64,000 bases of DNA from Comamonas denitrificans (GCF_017368815.1 NZ_JAFNME010000015.1:1-64000), one strand, 5' to 3'; positions 27,344 through 36,283 are shown, numbered from the stretch's first letter. Numbers and translations: made by a program. Notes: generated from the letters alone by a model not told the origin.

Positions 27344-28081
27344 TCAATCTTCGAGCTTTTGCGACAGCAGCTCCAGCGTCACGGCGTCGATTTTCAGCTC
27401 CAGCGTGCTGCCGTTGCCCTGCAGCAACTCAATCTCGTAGTACGGGCGGTGGTGCTTGCCATGCTCCAGCTCAATCTCCAGCACCTGGCCCTGAAAGCGG
27501 GGCGCCAAACCGGGCAGGATGTGCTCAATGCGCTGAATGCCATCGCTGGCAATCGCATGGTGGGGCGACTGCGCCAGCAGCTGGCCCGTGGCCGCACCCA
27601 TGACCAGCCGCGTGCTGGGGGTGTAGCTGGTGTTGACATGGATTTGGTACACGCCCTGCCCGGCGCTGTCGCGGTCAAATTTGACATCGCTGATGTACTG
27701 CCCCGCAGGCAGCTTGAGCTGTGCCAGATACGCGGCCAGCGCGGTCATGGACACTGCCTGGGCATGGTCCTCGCGGCGGTGCTCGATGGTGCGGCCACTG
27801 GCGGCATCCACCAACAGGCGCTGCTTGTGGCCCTGGGCATCCAGCAGTTTGATTTCATAGCGCAGTTCGTCGAACGGGCCGCGCTTGCTCGCAATGTCCA
27901 GCACCCGGCCACCGTGGCGCGCCGTCACCTGGCTCAGGATGGCCGACAGCGGCTGGTATTGCCCGCTGGCCACCCCGGTGCGTACGGCCTCTTGCTCCTG
28001 CGCCGCGCCATGGGCCAGGTCAGCGGCCAAAGGCAGCAGCACCAGCCAAGCTAGGCGAGAAAGACAGTGGGGGAGGGACAT
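27344..28081 (-). CDS. PepSY domain protein, exported
   Basis: Protein of 245 residues from ATG 28081 (MSLPHCLSRLAWLVLLPLAADLAHG), with an N-terminal signal peptide and two or three PepSY-like units, visible as repeats of the form YEI.LLDAQGHKQRLLVDAASGRTIE, YQIHVNTSYTPSTRLVMGAATGQLL and YYEIELLQGNGSTLELKIDAVTLELL. PepSY domains are small periplasmic or outer-face domains, first noted as protease inhibitors. It heads an operon with the response regulator and kinase, which suggests an accessory sensor or a regulated target. It is divergent from another PepSY gene. Confidence 0.75.
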   Translation of the reverse strand: MSLPHCLSRLAWLVLLPLAADLAHGAAQEQEAVRTGVASGQYQPLSAILSQVTARHGGRVLDIASKRGPFDELRYEIKLLDAQGHKQRLLVDAASGRTIEHRREDHAQAVSMTALAAYLAQLKLPAGQYISDVKFDRDSAGQGVYQIHVNTSYTPSTRLVMGAATGQLLAQSPHHAIASDGIQRIEHILPGLAPRFQGQVLEIELEHGKHHRPYYEIELLQGNGSTLELKIDAVTLELLSQKLED

Positions 28082-28215
28082 CCGGCCTATTGTCCGAGCC
28101 TTTCTTAAATGTTCAGTGAACCGGCACTTAATATTTGGTTTAGGCAGAGGGGCGAATACTTCGCGGACCGACTGCGCCATTGGGCCAGTCACAACGTCGC
28201 ACTATGGAGTACCCA

Positions 28216-28836
28216 ATGAAAAAATCTGCAATCACTTACGTTCTGGCCGCTTGTGGCCTAGCCGCTGCACTGCCCCAGGCGGCGTATGCCTTGAATGCCC
28301 AGCAGGTCGTGGAGAACATTGCCGCCAATGGTCTGCTGGCTCCCTATGACCTGGAAAAGACCGGCCATTATTGGCAAGCGCAAGCCACGACCCCGGATGG
28401 CAAAAAAGCATACGTGGTGGTGAACGATGTCGATGGTCAGTTCACCGCCGTGAGCAAGTCCGATCTGGGCACCCGCTACCCGGGTGCGGCGCAGGTGATG
28501 GCGCATCTGCGGGCTCTGGGCTATGCCCAAATCCAAGAAGTGGAGTTTGACGATGGCTTCTGGCACGTCGAGGTGCGTCCCAACCGTCAGGCCTACAAGC
28601 AAGAGTTGCTGCTGCATCCCGTGACTTTGGAGATCGTGCAGCCAACGCAGTCCACAACGGTGACGGCTGCGCACATCGTGGACGTGCTGCAGCGCGCAGG
28701 CTACACCCGCATTACCGATGTGTCTTTTGACGATGGGGTGTGGGAGGCCGAAGCCACCAACGCACAAAAACAGCGTGTGGATCTGAAGCTGGACCCTGAC
28801 ACGGCCACCATCATTTCCGAAAAGCTGGACGACTGA
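28216..28836 (+). CDS. PepSY domain protein, periplasmic
   Basis: Protein of 206 residues from ATG 28216, with GGAG at 28206-28209. It has a Sec signal peptide (MKKSAITYVLAACGLAAALPQAAYA) and two PepSY-type repeats ending DLKLDPDTATIISEKLDD, closely similar to the end of the divergent PepSY protein (ELKIDAVTLELLSQKLED). The internal pair VEFDDGFWHVEV and VSFDDGVWEAEA shows the domain duplication. The 134-base divergent promoter region between the two PepSY genes is the likely target of the adjacent response regulator. Confidence 0.75.
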   Translation: MKKSAITYVLAACGLAAALPQAAYALNAQQVVENIAANGLLAPYDLEKTGHYWQAQATTPDGKKAYVVVNDVDGQFTAVSKSDLGTRYPGAAQVMAHLRALGYAQIQEVEFDDGFWHVEVRPNRQAYKQELLLHPVTLEIVQPTQSTTVTAAHIVDVLQRAGYTRITDVSFDDGVWEAEATNAQKQRVDLKLDPDTATIISEKLDD

Positions 28837-28863
28837 TCGGCCCACTGCTGGGCACAGCCGTCC

Positions 28864-28886
28864 AAAGGGGGGTGCCCCCCTTTTTT
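28864..28886 (+). terminator. Rho-independent terminator between the PepSY gene and uvrA
   Basis: AAAGGGGGG (28864-28872) pairs with CCCCCCTTT (28875-28883), followed by more T to 28886. It sits between convergent genes. Confidence 0.8.
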
Positions 28887-28891
28887 GCTTT

Positions 28892-31800
28892 TCAGCGCCC
28901 CAGCACGCCCTGCAGCGCCACGCCCGTATGCGTGCCCGCCTGAACCAAATCCTCGGGCGTGCCCTGGGCGACGATGCGGCCGCCGCCAGCGCCGCCTTCG
29001 GGGCCGAGGTCGAGCACCCAGTCGGCCTCGGCAATCACGTCCAGGTCGTGTTCGATGACGATGACGCTGTGCCCGGCATCGACCAAGCGGTGCAGCACGC
29101 GGATGAGTTTGTCCACGTCAGCCATGTGCAGGCCCACGGTGGGCTCGTCCAGCACGTACAGGGTGTGCGGGGCTTTCTGGCCGCGCCGGCCAATGTCGTC
29201 GCGCACCTTGGTCAGTTCGGTGACCAACTTGATGCGCTGCGCTTCGCCGCCCGAGAGCGTGGGGCTGGGCTGGCCCAGCGTGAGGTAGCCCAGCCCAACG
29301 TCTTGCAACAGTTGCAGCGGGTGGGCGATGGCGGGCATGGCGGCAAAAAACTCCACGGCCTCGGCCACTTCCATTTGCAGCACCTGGCCAATGTTTTTAC
29401 CGCGCCACGTCACCGCCAAGGTTTCGGGGTTGAAGCGGGCACCGTGGCAGGCATCGCAGGGCAGTTTCACATCGGGCAGAAAGCTCATGGCGATGGTGCG
29501 CAGGCCCTGGCCTTCGCACGCCGGGCAGCGGCCCGCGCCGGTGTTGAAGGAAAAGCGCCCGGCGGCGTAGCCGCGCGCCTGCGCTTCGAGGGTGCCGGCA
29601 AACAGTTTGCGGATGGTGTCCCAAAAGCCGATGTAGGTGGCCGGGCAGCTGCGCGGGGTTTTGCCGATGGGGGTTTGATCCACCTCCAGCACGCGGTCGA
29701 TGCTTTCAAAGCCGCTCAAGCCCGTGCAGCCCACCAGCGCCGGGGCCTGGCCCGCATCCATGGCATCGCGCCCGGCCTTGGTTTGGCGCTGGCCAACCCA
29801 GGCGGCCACGTTGGTCAAGAGCACATCCCGCGCCAGGGTGGATTTGCCCGAGCCACTCACGCCGGTGATTGCCACCAGCCGCTGCAGCGGCACGCGGGCG
29901 GTGACGGTTTGCAGGTTGTGCAGCTGCGCATCATGCACGGTAAGCCAGCGCAGTACTGCGGGGGCTGCTTCTGTTTCAGGAGCTGTTTGCGCTGATTTTT
30001 TATTGTTTTCAGATTGTTTTGATGCTGAAACCTTTTTATTTCCAGCGGTAGAAGCTTTGTTTTCAGGATCACCCACACTGCGCCGGGCCTGCAGCGGGTG
30101 GCGCATGGCGTGCAGCAGGTAGCGGCCGGTTTGCGAATCGGCGGCGCTTTCAATATCGGCCACGCTGCCCTGGGCAATAAGCTGGCCGCCGCGCCGCCCG
30201 GCGCTGGGGCCAATGTCGATGATGTGCTCGGCACGGCGGATGGTGTCCTCGTCGTGCTCCACCACCACCAGGGTGTTGCCTTTGGTGCTGAGCTTGTGCA
30301 AAGCGCCCAGCAGGATGCGGTTGTCGCGCGCGTGCAGGCCGATGGTCGGTTCATCCAGCACATAGCACACGCCCTGCAAATTGCTGCCCAGCTGCGCGGC
30401 CAGGCGAATGCGCTGGGCTTCGCCGCCAGAGAGCGTCGGAGCGCCCCGGTCGAGGGTGAGGTAGCCCAAGCCCACCTCCTGCAAAAACTCCAGACGGCTG
30501 GCGATTTCGGGCAGCAGGTCGCGGGCGATGTCGCTTTCGCGTTGCGTCAAGCGCCCGGCCTGCGCCAAGTGCGCGGCCCACTGGCGCAGGTCGTCCACAC
30601 TCAAATGGGCCAGATCGGTGATGCGCTGCCCGGCAAAACGCACGGCGCGGGCGGTGGCGTTCAGGCGCGTGCCGTGGCAGCTGGGGCAGGCCACTTCGGC
30701 CAGGTCTTCCACCTCTTGGCTGGCAAAGCCGATTTCGCGGCCCCGGTTGTCTTCGGCCAGTTGGCTGTCGTCGTACACCTTGCGCTGGTCTTTGTTGAGC
30801 TGCACGCCCGTGCCCACGCAGTCCGGGCACCAGCCGTGCTTGCTGTTGTAGCTGAACAGGCGCGGGTCCAGCTCGGCATAGCTGGTGGCGCACACCGGGC
30901 AGGCGCGTTGGGTGGAGAAGGCTTGCACGCTGCCCATGCCACTGCCGTCGCCACCCGCCCCCAGCGCGGCGGCCAGATCGTCGATGCCGTGCAGCACCTG
31001 CACCACGCCCTTGCCCAGCTCCAGCGCCTGGGCCAGGTGCTGGCGCAGCGTGGCCTCGTCAGCGGCACTGACCAAGACGCTGGCCACGGGCAGCTCAATG
31101 CTGTGCTCTTTAAACCGATCCAGCCGGGGGAATCCGGTGGTGGGCAGAAACGCCCCATCCACGCGCAAATGCGTGTAGCCGCGCGGGCGGGCCCAGTCGG
31201 CCAGTTCGGTGTAAACGCCCTTGCGGTGGCTGACCAGCGGGGCCAGCAGGCCAATCACCTGGCCGCTGAACTGGGTGATGAGCTGCGCGGCAATGCTGTC
31301 CAGGCTTTGCGGTTGCACCGGCGCATCGTCATGCACGCAATGCTGGGTGCCCAGCTTGACGTAGAGCAGGCGCAGAAAGTGCCAGACCTCGGTGGTGGTG
31401 CCCACGGTGGATTTGCGCCCTCCGCGCGACAGGCGCTGCTCAATGGCCACGGTGGGCGGGATGCCATACACGGCATCCACCTCGGGCCGCCCGGCGGGCT
31501 GGACGATGCTGCGGGCGTAGGCGTTGAGCGACTCTAGGTAACGGCGCTGGCCTTCGTTGAACACAATGTCAAACGCCAGGGTGGATTTGCCCGAGCCGCT
31601 CACGCCGGTAATCACGTTGAACTTGCCGTGCGGAATCTGCACGCTGAGGTTTTTCAGGTTGTGCTCTTTGGCGTTAATCACTTCGATAGCACGGGGCGCA
31701 ACAGGGGCGTGCTTTTTTGCCGATTTGGTTTGAAATTTTGCCCCCGCCTCGGCCACGCTGTGCCCGTCCAGGCCCAGGGCCTGCTCATAGTCGCGCAGCG

Positions 31801-34800
31801 CCTGCGCGGTGTGCGAGCCGGTCATTTGCCGCAGCTCTTCGGGCGTGCCCTGGGCGACGATGTGGCCGCCGCCATCGCCGCCTTCCGGCCCCAGGTCAAT
31901 CAGCCAATCGCTGGCGCGGATCACATCCAGGTTGTGCTCAATGACGATCAGGCTGTGCCCGGCCTCCAGCAGCTTCCTCAGCGCCCGCATCAGCTTGGCG
32001 ATGTCTTCAAAGTGCAGGCCGGTGGTCGGCTCGTCAAACAAAAACAGCGTGCCTTTGCGCGCCAGGCTTTGGCGCGATTTGGCCTGGGTTTTGGCCGCTT
32101 CGGCCAGAAAACCGGCCAGTTTGAGGCGCTGCGCCTCGCCGCCGGACAGGGTGGGCACGCTTTGGCCCAGTTGCACATAGTCCAGCCCCACATCCACGAT
32201 GGGCTGCAGGGCGCGAATCACTTCGGCATCTTGGGCGAACAGCTGCGCGGCCTCGGCTACGGTCAGCGCCAGCACGTCGGCCACATTCAGCAGCCGCCCG
32301 CCGCGCTCCAGGCGCACCTCCAGCACCTCGGGGCGGTAGCGCTGGCCGTTGCAATCGGGGCAGCGCAGGTACACGTCCGACAAGAACTGCATCTCCACAT
32401 GCTCAAAGCCCGAGCCGCCGCAGGTCGGGCAGCGCCCATCGCCGGTGTTAAAGCTGAACTTGCCCGCCGTGTAGCCGCGCTGCTGCGACAGCGGGGCGCA
32501 GGCGAACAGCTCGCGCAGGCTGTCCCAGGCGCCGACGTAGCTCACGGGGTTGGAGCGCGCGGTTTTGCCAATGGGCGATTGATCCACCCACAGCACATCG
32601 GCCAGTTGCTCGGCGCCCAGCAGGCGGGTAAAGGCCCCGGCGCTTTCCGTGGGCTTGCCAAAGTGGCGCAGCAGCGCGGGCACCAGCACATCTTGAATCA
32701 GGCTGGATTTGCCGGAGCCAGAAACGCCCGTCACCGTCACCAGCCGCTGCAGGGGAAAGGCCACGTCAATGCCCTGCAGGTTGTGGGCGCTGGCCCCTTC
32801 CAAAATCAATTTGGGCGTGTTGGCCTGCACCGGGCGCTTAAAGCCAAAGCCCACCTGCTTGCGCCCGCCCAGGTAGGCCCCGGTCAAAGTATCGGCCTGG
32901 CGCAGTTGCGCGGGTGGGCCATCAAACACAATCTGCCCGCCGCGCACGCCGGGGCCGGGGCCCATGTCGATGATGCGGTCAGCCGCCAGCATCACGGCCG
33001 GGTCGTGCTCCACCACCACCAGGGTGTTGCCGGCGTTTTTTAGGCGCTGCATGGCCAAGTTGATACGCTGCATATCGCGCGGGTGCAGGCCAATGCTGGG
33101 CTCGTCCAGCACAAACAAGGTGTTCACCAAGCTGGTGCCCAGCGCGGTGGTCAGGTTGATGCGCTGCACCTCGCCGCCCGAAAGCGTGCGGCTTTGCCGA
33201 TCGAGTGTTAGGTAGCCAATGCCCACATCGCACAGGTAGCGCAAGCGGGTTTCGATCTCTTCCAAAATCAAAGCTTGTGCCGCTTGTTCTGCTTGGTTTT
33301 CAGCAGGTTTAGTTGCTGGAATGTTTTCTGGTTCAGCGGGAACAGCTTCTTTTTTAAGAGCTTGAAAAAATGTTTGCAGCCGCACCAAGGGCAGCTGCAT
33401 CACATCGTGCAGGCACAGGCCAGGCAGGGCTTCCAGCTGTGCGCGGCTCCAGGCCACACCGTGGGGCATGAAGCGCTGCGCGGGCGGTAGCACCGCATCG
33501 GCCTGCGCCTTGCTGCCCACGCGCCACAGCAGGCTTTCCAGCCCCAGGCGCGCGCCGCCGCAGCATGGGCAGGGCGTGTAGCTGCGGTATTTGGAGAGCA
33601 GCACGCGAATGTGCATCTTGTAGAACTTGCTCTCCAAATACGCAAAAAAGCGGCGGATGCCGTACCACGTCTGCTCCCACTTGCCGTTCCAGCGCGGCGA
33701 GCCGTCCAGCACCCAATCGCGCTGCGCGGGCGTGAGCTTGCCCCAGGCAATGTCGCGCGGAATGCCCTCGGCCTCGGCGTGGCGCAGCAAGTCGTCTTGG
33801 ATTTCTTTCCACGCTGGGGTTTGGATGGCCTTGATGGCGCCGGTGCGCAGCGTGAGTTTGTCGTTGGGCACGACCAAATTCCAATCCACCCCAATCACCC
33901 GGCCAAAGCCCCGGCATTCCGGGCAGGCACCGGCAGCGGAGTTGAAGGAGAACAACGCCGGCAGCGGCGCTTGGTAGCTGATGGCGCTCTCGGGGCAATG
34001 CAGGCCCAGGGCAAATTTCCAGATTTCGGGTTCCGGGGCATCAGTCAGCGCATACACCTGCATCAGCCCCTGGCCGCGCAGCAGCGCCAGCTCAATCGCT
34101 TCCATGGCGCGGGCGCGTTCGACGTTGCCCATGCGAAAGCGGTCGGCCACCACGTCCAGCACTTTCACGCTGGTGGGTTTGGCGGCTTTTTTGCCTTTTT
34201 CGGGCGCAGGGGCGGGTTTTTCCAGCGTGCGATCGGCCTGAATCTTGGTAAAGCCGCTGGCCAGCAGCCACTGCTGCACCTCGTCGGCGCTGGTGCTGGC
34301 GGGCAGCTCCACGGCAAAGGTGACGACCAAGCGCGGGTCGCCCGCCGCCTGGGCGCGTGCTTGCAGTTGCTGGTAGATGCTCTCGGCCGTGTCGTGCTGC
34401 ACCGGCTGCGCGGTCTGGCGGTCGAACAAGGCCCCCGCACGGGCGAACAACAGCTTCAGGTGATCGTTCAGCTCCGTCATCGTGCCCACGGTGGAGCGGG
34501 AATTGCGCACCGGGTTGGTCTGGTCGATGGCAATCGCTGGCGGCACGCCTTCGACCTTATCGACGGCGGGTTTGTCCATGCGATCAAGAAACTGGCGCGC
34601 GTAGGCGCTGAAGGTTTCGACATAGCGGCGCTGCCCCTCGGCATACAGCGTATCGAACACCAGGCTGGATTTGCCCGAGCCACTGGGGCCAGTGACCACG
34701 GTCAGCTCCCCGGTGCGGATGTCCACATCCAGATTCTTCAAATTGTGCTGGCGCGCGCCGTGGATGCGGATAAGACCGTGGGGGGAATCAGAGGACGAAG

Positions 34801-34810
34801 ATGACGACAT
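28892..34810 (-). CDS. uvrA: Double-length UvrA (UvrA2-type, tandem excinuclease ABC subunit A)
   Basis: DNA-damage recognition ATPase of nucleotide excision repair, but 1,972 residues instead of about 940. It is two UvrA units in tandem, a covalent dimer. There are four Walker A motifs (GPSGSGKSS near residue 41, GVSGSGKS near 697, 1072 and 1654) and four ABC signatures (TLSGGE near 543, 888, 1460 and 1850). CxxC zinc-ribbon pairs are seen in both halves (CPECRGFG, CPTCGGSGF, CPDCVGTG, CPACEGQG). I chose ATG 34810 over a TTG four codons upstream. Residues about 488-513 and 1585-1610 are encoded by 76-nt palindromic repeats. Double-length proteins of this kind are annotated uvrA2 in Ralstonia. 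A normal uvrA may exist elsewhere. It is transcribed alone. Confidence 0.92.
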   Translation of the reverse strand: MSSSSSSDSPHGLIRIHGARQHNLKNLDVDIRTGELTVVTGPSGSGKSSLVFDTLYAEGQRRYVETFSAYARQFLDRMDKPAVDKVEGVPPAIAIDQTNPVRNSRSTVGTMTELNDHLKLLFARAGALFDRQTAQPVQHDTAESIYQQLQARAQAAGDPRLVVTFAVELPASTSADEVQQWLLASGFTKIQADRTLEKPAPAPEKGKKAAKPTSVKVLDVVADRFRMGNVERARAMEAIELALLRGQGLMQVYALTDAPEPEIWKFALGLHCPESAISYQAPLPALFSFNSAAGACPECRGFGRVIGVDWNLVVPNDKLTLRTGAIKAIQTPAWKEIQDDLLRHAEAEGIPRDIAWGKLTPAQRDWVLDGSPRWNGKWEQTWYGIRRFFAYLESKFYKMHIRVLLSKYRSYTPCPCCGGARLGLESLLWRVGSKAQADAVLPPAQRFMPHGVAWSRAQLEALPGLCLHDVMQLPLVRLQTFFQALKKEAVPAEPENIPATKPAENQAEQAAQALILEEIETRLRYLCDVGIGYLTLDRQSRTLSGGEVQRINLTTALGTSLVNTLFVLDEPSIGLHPRDMQRINLAMQRLKNAGNTLVVVEHDPAVMLAADRIIDMGPGPGVRGGQIVFDGPPAQLRQADTLTGAYLGGRKQVGFGFKRPVQANTPKLILEGASAHNLQGIDVAFPLQRLVTVTGVSGSGKSSLIQDVLVPALLRHFGKPTESAGAFTRLLGAEQLADVLWVDQSPIGKTARSNPVSYVGAWDSLRELFACAPLSQQRGYTAGKFSFNTGDGRCPTCGGSGFEHVEMQFLSDVYLRCPDCNGQRYRPEVLEVRLERGGRLLNVADVLALTVAEAAQLFAQDAEVIRALQPIVDVGLDYVQLGQSVPTLSGGEAQRLKLAGFLAEAAKTQAKSRQSLARKGTLFLFDEPTTGLHFEDIAKLMRALRKLLEAGHSLIVIEHNLDVIRASDWLIDLGPEGGDGGGHIVAQGTPEELRQMTGSHTAQALRDYEQALGLDGHSVAEAGAKFQTKSAKKHAPVAPRAIEVINAKEHNLKNLSVQIPHGKFNVITGVSGSGKSTLAFDIVFNEGQRRYLESLNAYARSIVQPAGRPEVDAVYGIPPTVAIEQRLSRGGRKSTVGTTTEVWHFLRLLYVKLGTQHCVHDDAPVQPQSLDSIAAQLITQFSGQVIGLLAPLVSHRKGVYTELADWARPRGYTHLRVDGAFLPTTGFPRLDRFKEHSIELPVASVLVSAADEATLRQHLAQALELGKGVVQVLHGIDDLAAALGAGGDGSGMGSVQAFSTQRACPVCATSYAELDPRLFSYNSKHGWCPDCVGTGVQLNKDQRKVYDDSQLAEDNRGREIGFASQEVEDLAEVACPSCHGTRLNATARAVRFAGQRITDLAHLSVDDLRQWAAHLAQAGRLTQRESDIARDLLPEIASRLEFLQEVGLGYLTLDRGAPTLSGGEAQRIRLAAQLGSNLQGVCYVLDEPTIGLHARDNRILLGALHKLSTKGNTLVVVEHDEDTIRRAEHIIDIGPSAGRRGGQLIAQGSVADIESAADSQTGRYLLHAMRHPLQARRSVGDPENKASTAGNKKVSASKQSENNKKSAQTAPETEAAPAVLRWLTVHDAQLHNLQTVTARVPLQRLVAITGVSGSGKSTLARDVLLTNVAAWVGQRQTKAGRDAMDAGQAPALVGCTGLSGFESIDRVLEVDQTPIGKTPRSCPATYIGFWDTIRKLFAGTLEAQARGYAAGRFSFNTGAGRCPACEGQGLRTIAMSFLPDVKLPCDACHGARFNPETLAVTWRGKNIGQVLQMEVAEAVEFFAAMPAIAHPLQLLQDVGLGYLTLGQPSPTLSGGEAQRIKLVTELTKVRDDIGRRGQKAPHTLYVLDEPTVGLHMADVDKLIRVLHRLVDAGHSVIVIEHDLDVIAEADWVLDLGPEGGAGGGRIVAQGTPEDLVQAGTHTGVALQGVLGR
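29981..30056. repeat. 76-nt palindromic repeat inside uvrA, copy 1 (second half)
   Basis: Arms AGCTGTTTGCGCT (29981-29993) and AGCGGTAGAAGCT (30044-30056) flank exactly 50 nt. The spacer aligns with that of the intergenic copy at 15285 (shared TTTATTG, TTTT and AGATT in order). Read on the uvrA strand it encodes a Lys/Ser/Asn-rich linker, A-S-T-A-G-N-K-K-V-S-A-S-K and onward to S-A-Q-T-A, between the two nucleotide-binding domains of the second UvrA unit. Confidence 0.8.
33272..33347. repeat. 76-nt palindromic repeat inside uvrA, copy 2 (first half)
   Basis: Arms AGCTTGTGCCGCT (33272-33284) and AGCGGGAACAGCT (33335-33347) pair at 10 of 13 positions around exactly 50 nt. On the uvrA strand it encodes A-V-P-A-E-P-E-N-I-P-A-T and onward to A-A-Q-A, a linker just before the first signature domain. 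Its reading frame relative to the arms is the same as in copy 1. Confidence 0.78.
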
Positions 34811-34875
34811 GGCAGGGGGCAAAAATCAGGGGGCTTTATTGTAGGAAGCCGCCCCTGGCCTTGCGCTGCACCCGC

Positions 34876-35211
34876 TTACCCGAACAGGTCGCTGTGTGTC
34901 CCCAGGCGTTTGAAGATGATGATCTCCAGCGCTTTGTCTTCGGGGTGGGGATCAATGCGGTAGATCAGCAGAAAGTCGCCACCCAGATGAATGTCGCGGT
35001 CGCCCGCGTCCCATTCATCGTCTGCGGTCAGGCCGTGGTCGCTCCACTGCTCGGCCAGCACCTGCTGAGCCGTGTGGGCAATCAACAGACCACCTACTTC
35101 GTTCACCAGCGTCATGTCATACCGTCCGGCAGCGGCCATGCGCTGGTAGTCTTTTTTAAAAGTCTTCGTGTAGGCAATGGTGCGCAGCTTGCGCCCTTTT
35201 TTGCCAGCCAT
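34876..35211 (-). CDS. Type II toxin, RelE/YafQ-like mRNA interferase
   Basis: Small basic protein of 111 residues of the RelE/ParE superfamily, YafQ branch. The pattern TIAYTKTFKKDYQRMAAAGRYD, DHGLTADDEWDAGDRDIHLGGDFLLIYRID and the C-terminal IIFKRLGTHSDLFG match YafQ, including the H of the C-terminal GTHS/GSHS motif that is catalytic in YafQ. YafQ cleaves mRNA on the ribosome. The start shares one base with the antitoxin stop (TGATG), the standard coupled arrangement. Confidence 0.88.
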   Translation of the reverse strand: MAGKKGRKLRTIAYTKTFKKDYQRMAAAGRYDMTLVNEVGGLLIAHTAQQVLAEQWSDHGLTADDEWDAGDRDIHLGGDFLLIYRIDPHPEDKALEIIIFKRLGTHSDLFG

Positions 35212-35519
35212 CAGGCTTCGTCCTGGTGCGTTTCGTGCTCCATCGCTGCCAGCATGGCCTGTACGCTGGCATGGCTGGGGCCGCCCGTGCGGGCAATGTC
35301 GCGGGCTTCCAGGGTGGCTTGGCGATTGGTTTGCTTGCGCTGGCGCAGGGCCTGGGCTTGCGCCTCTGTCAGGCGCAGGTCAAACGGAATGCCGTTGTGC
35401 AGCACCACGCCTTGCAAAAACATGCGAACGGCGCTGTTCATATCCAGCCCCAGCGTAGCCAGAATATCGCTGGCAGCAAGAAATAGATTTTCATCTACCG
35501 TTGTACGAATAACGCTCAT
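35211..35519 (-). CDS. Type II antitoxin, RelB/DinJ family
   Basis: Protein of 102 residues with an N-terminal ribbon-helix-helix (VIRTTVDENLFLAASDILATLGLDMNSAVRMFLQGVVLHNGIPFDL), the classic DinJ/RelB pattern, and an acidic, flexible C-terminus (MLAAMEHETHQDEA) expected to cover the toxin. It would repress its own promoter, probably with the toxin as co-repressor. A GAGGTGA ribosome binding site precedes the ATG. The operator was not resolved in the 51 bases upstream. Confidence 0.88.
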   Translation of the reverse strand: MSVIRTTVDENLFLAASDILATLGLDMNSAVRMFLQGVVLHNGIPFDLRLTEAQAQALRQRKQTNRQATLEARDIARTGGPSHASVQAMLAAMEHETHQDEA

Positions 35520-35570
35520 TTCTCACCTCAAAATGCCAATAATTGACCGATAAACAGCATTTTATGACAT

Positions 35571-36236
35571 TCAATGCCGCAGCAGCCCCGGCAGCTCTGC
35601 CATATCGCGCAACACCCGCTGGGCACCGGCGGCCAGCAGCGCTTCGGGGGTGGTGTGGCCCCCCTCCCAAGGGCAATAGCCCCAGACGGTGGCCCCGGCG
35701 GCCAGGCCCGCTTGCAAGCCGGGCAAGGCATCTTCAATCACCAGGCAGTGGTGCGGGTCGCGTTGCAGGGATGCTGCGGCGGCCAAGTACACATCCGGAA
35801 AGGGTTTGGTGCGCGGCAGGTCGTGGCCGCTGAAGATGTGCGGATCGAACAGCGGCAGCAGGCCCACTTTGTCCAGCTGCATCAGCACCTTGGCCTTGTC
35901 CGCGCCGCTGGCCACGGCGATTTTGCCGCCCAGCAGGGCATGGCATTGCTGCACGGCGGCGACTGCGCCAGGGATGGCCTGCAGGTGGGCGTGCAGCCCT
36001 TGGTCGCGCAGGGCGTAGAAGGCGGCCATCCAGGCATCGGTGAGCGGCTGGCCGGTTTCGCGTTCGATGCGCTCGGTTTCGCTGCGCACGGTTTTGCCAA
36101 TGAAGATTTGCAGGCACTCGGCCTCAGAAATAGCCCAGCCCGAGGCGTTGAGCATGGTGTGCAGGGCCCGATTGGTGATGTGTTCGCTATCGACGAGCAC
36201 GCCGTCGCAATCGAACAAAATGGCTTCAAACAACAT
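35571..36236 (-). CDS. HAD-superfamily phosphatase (subfamily IA)
   Basis: Haloacid dehalogenase-like hydrolase of 221 residues. The nucleophile motif is FDCDGVLVDSE (D9 and D11), motif II is VASGADK (S), the motif III lysine is in LPRTKPFPDVY, and motif IV is VIEDALPGLQAG. The helical cap after motif I is of the C1 type, as in phosphoglycolate phosphatase and beta-phosphoglucomutase relatives such as YieH. The substrate cannot be deduced. It sits 47 bases upstream of nothing obviously related and may follow proC in one transcript. Confidence 0.85.
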   Translation of the reverse strand: MLFEAILFDCDGVLVDSEHITNRALHTMLNASGWAISEAECLQIFIGKTVRSETERIERETGQPLTDAWMAAFYALRDQGLHAHLQAIPGAVAAVQQCHALLGGKIAVASGADKAKVLMQLDKVGLLPLFDPHIFSGHDLPRTKPFPDVYLAAAASLQRDPHHCLVIEDALPGLQAGLAAGATVWGYCPWEGGHTTPEALLAAGAQRVLRDMAELPGLLRH

Positions 36237-36283
36237 GTTGCTTTACCCGATCTGCTTTATCTGATGTGCTTTATCCATTCCAT

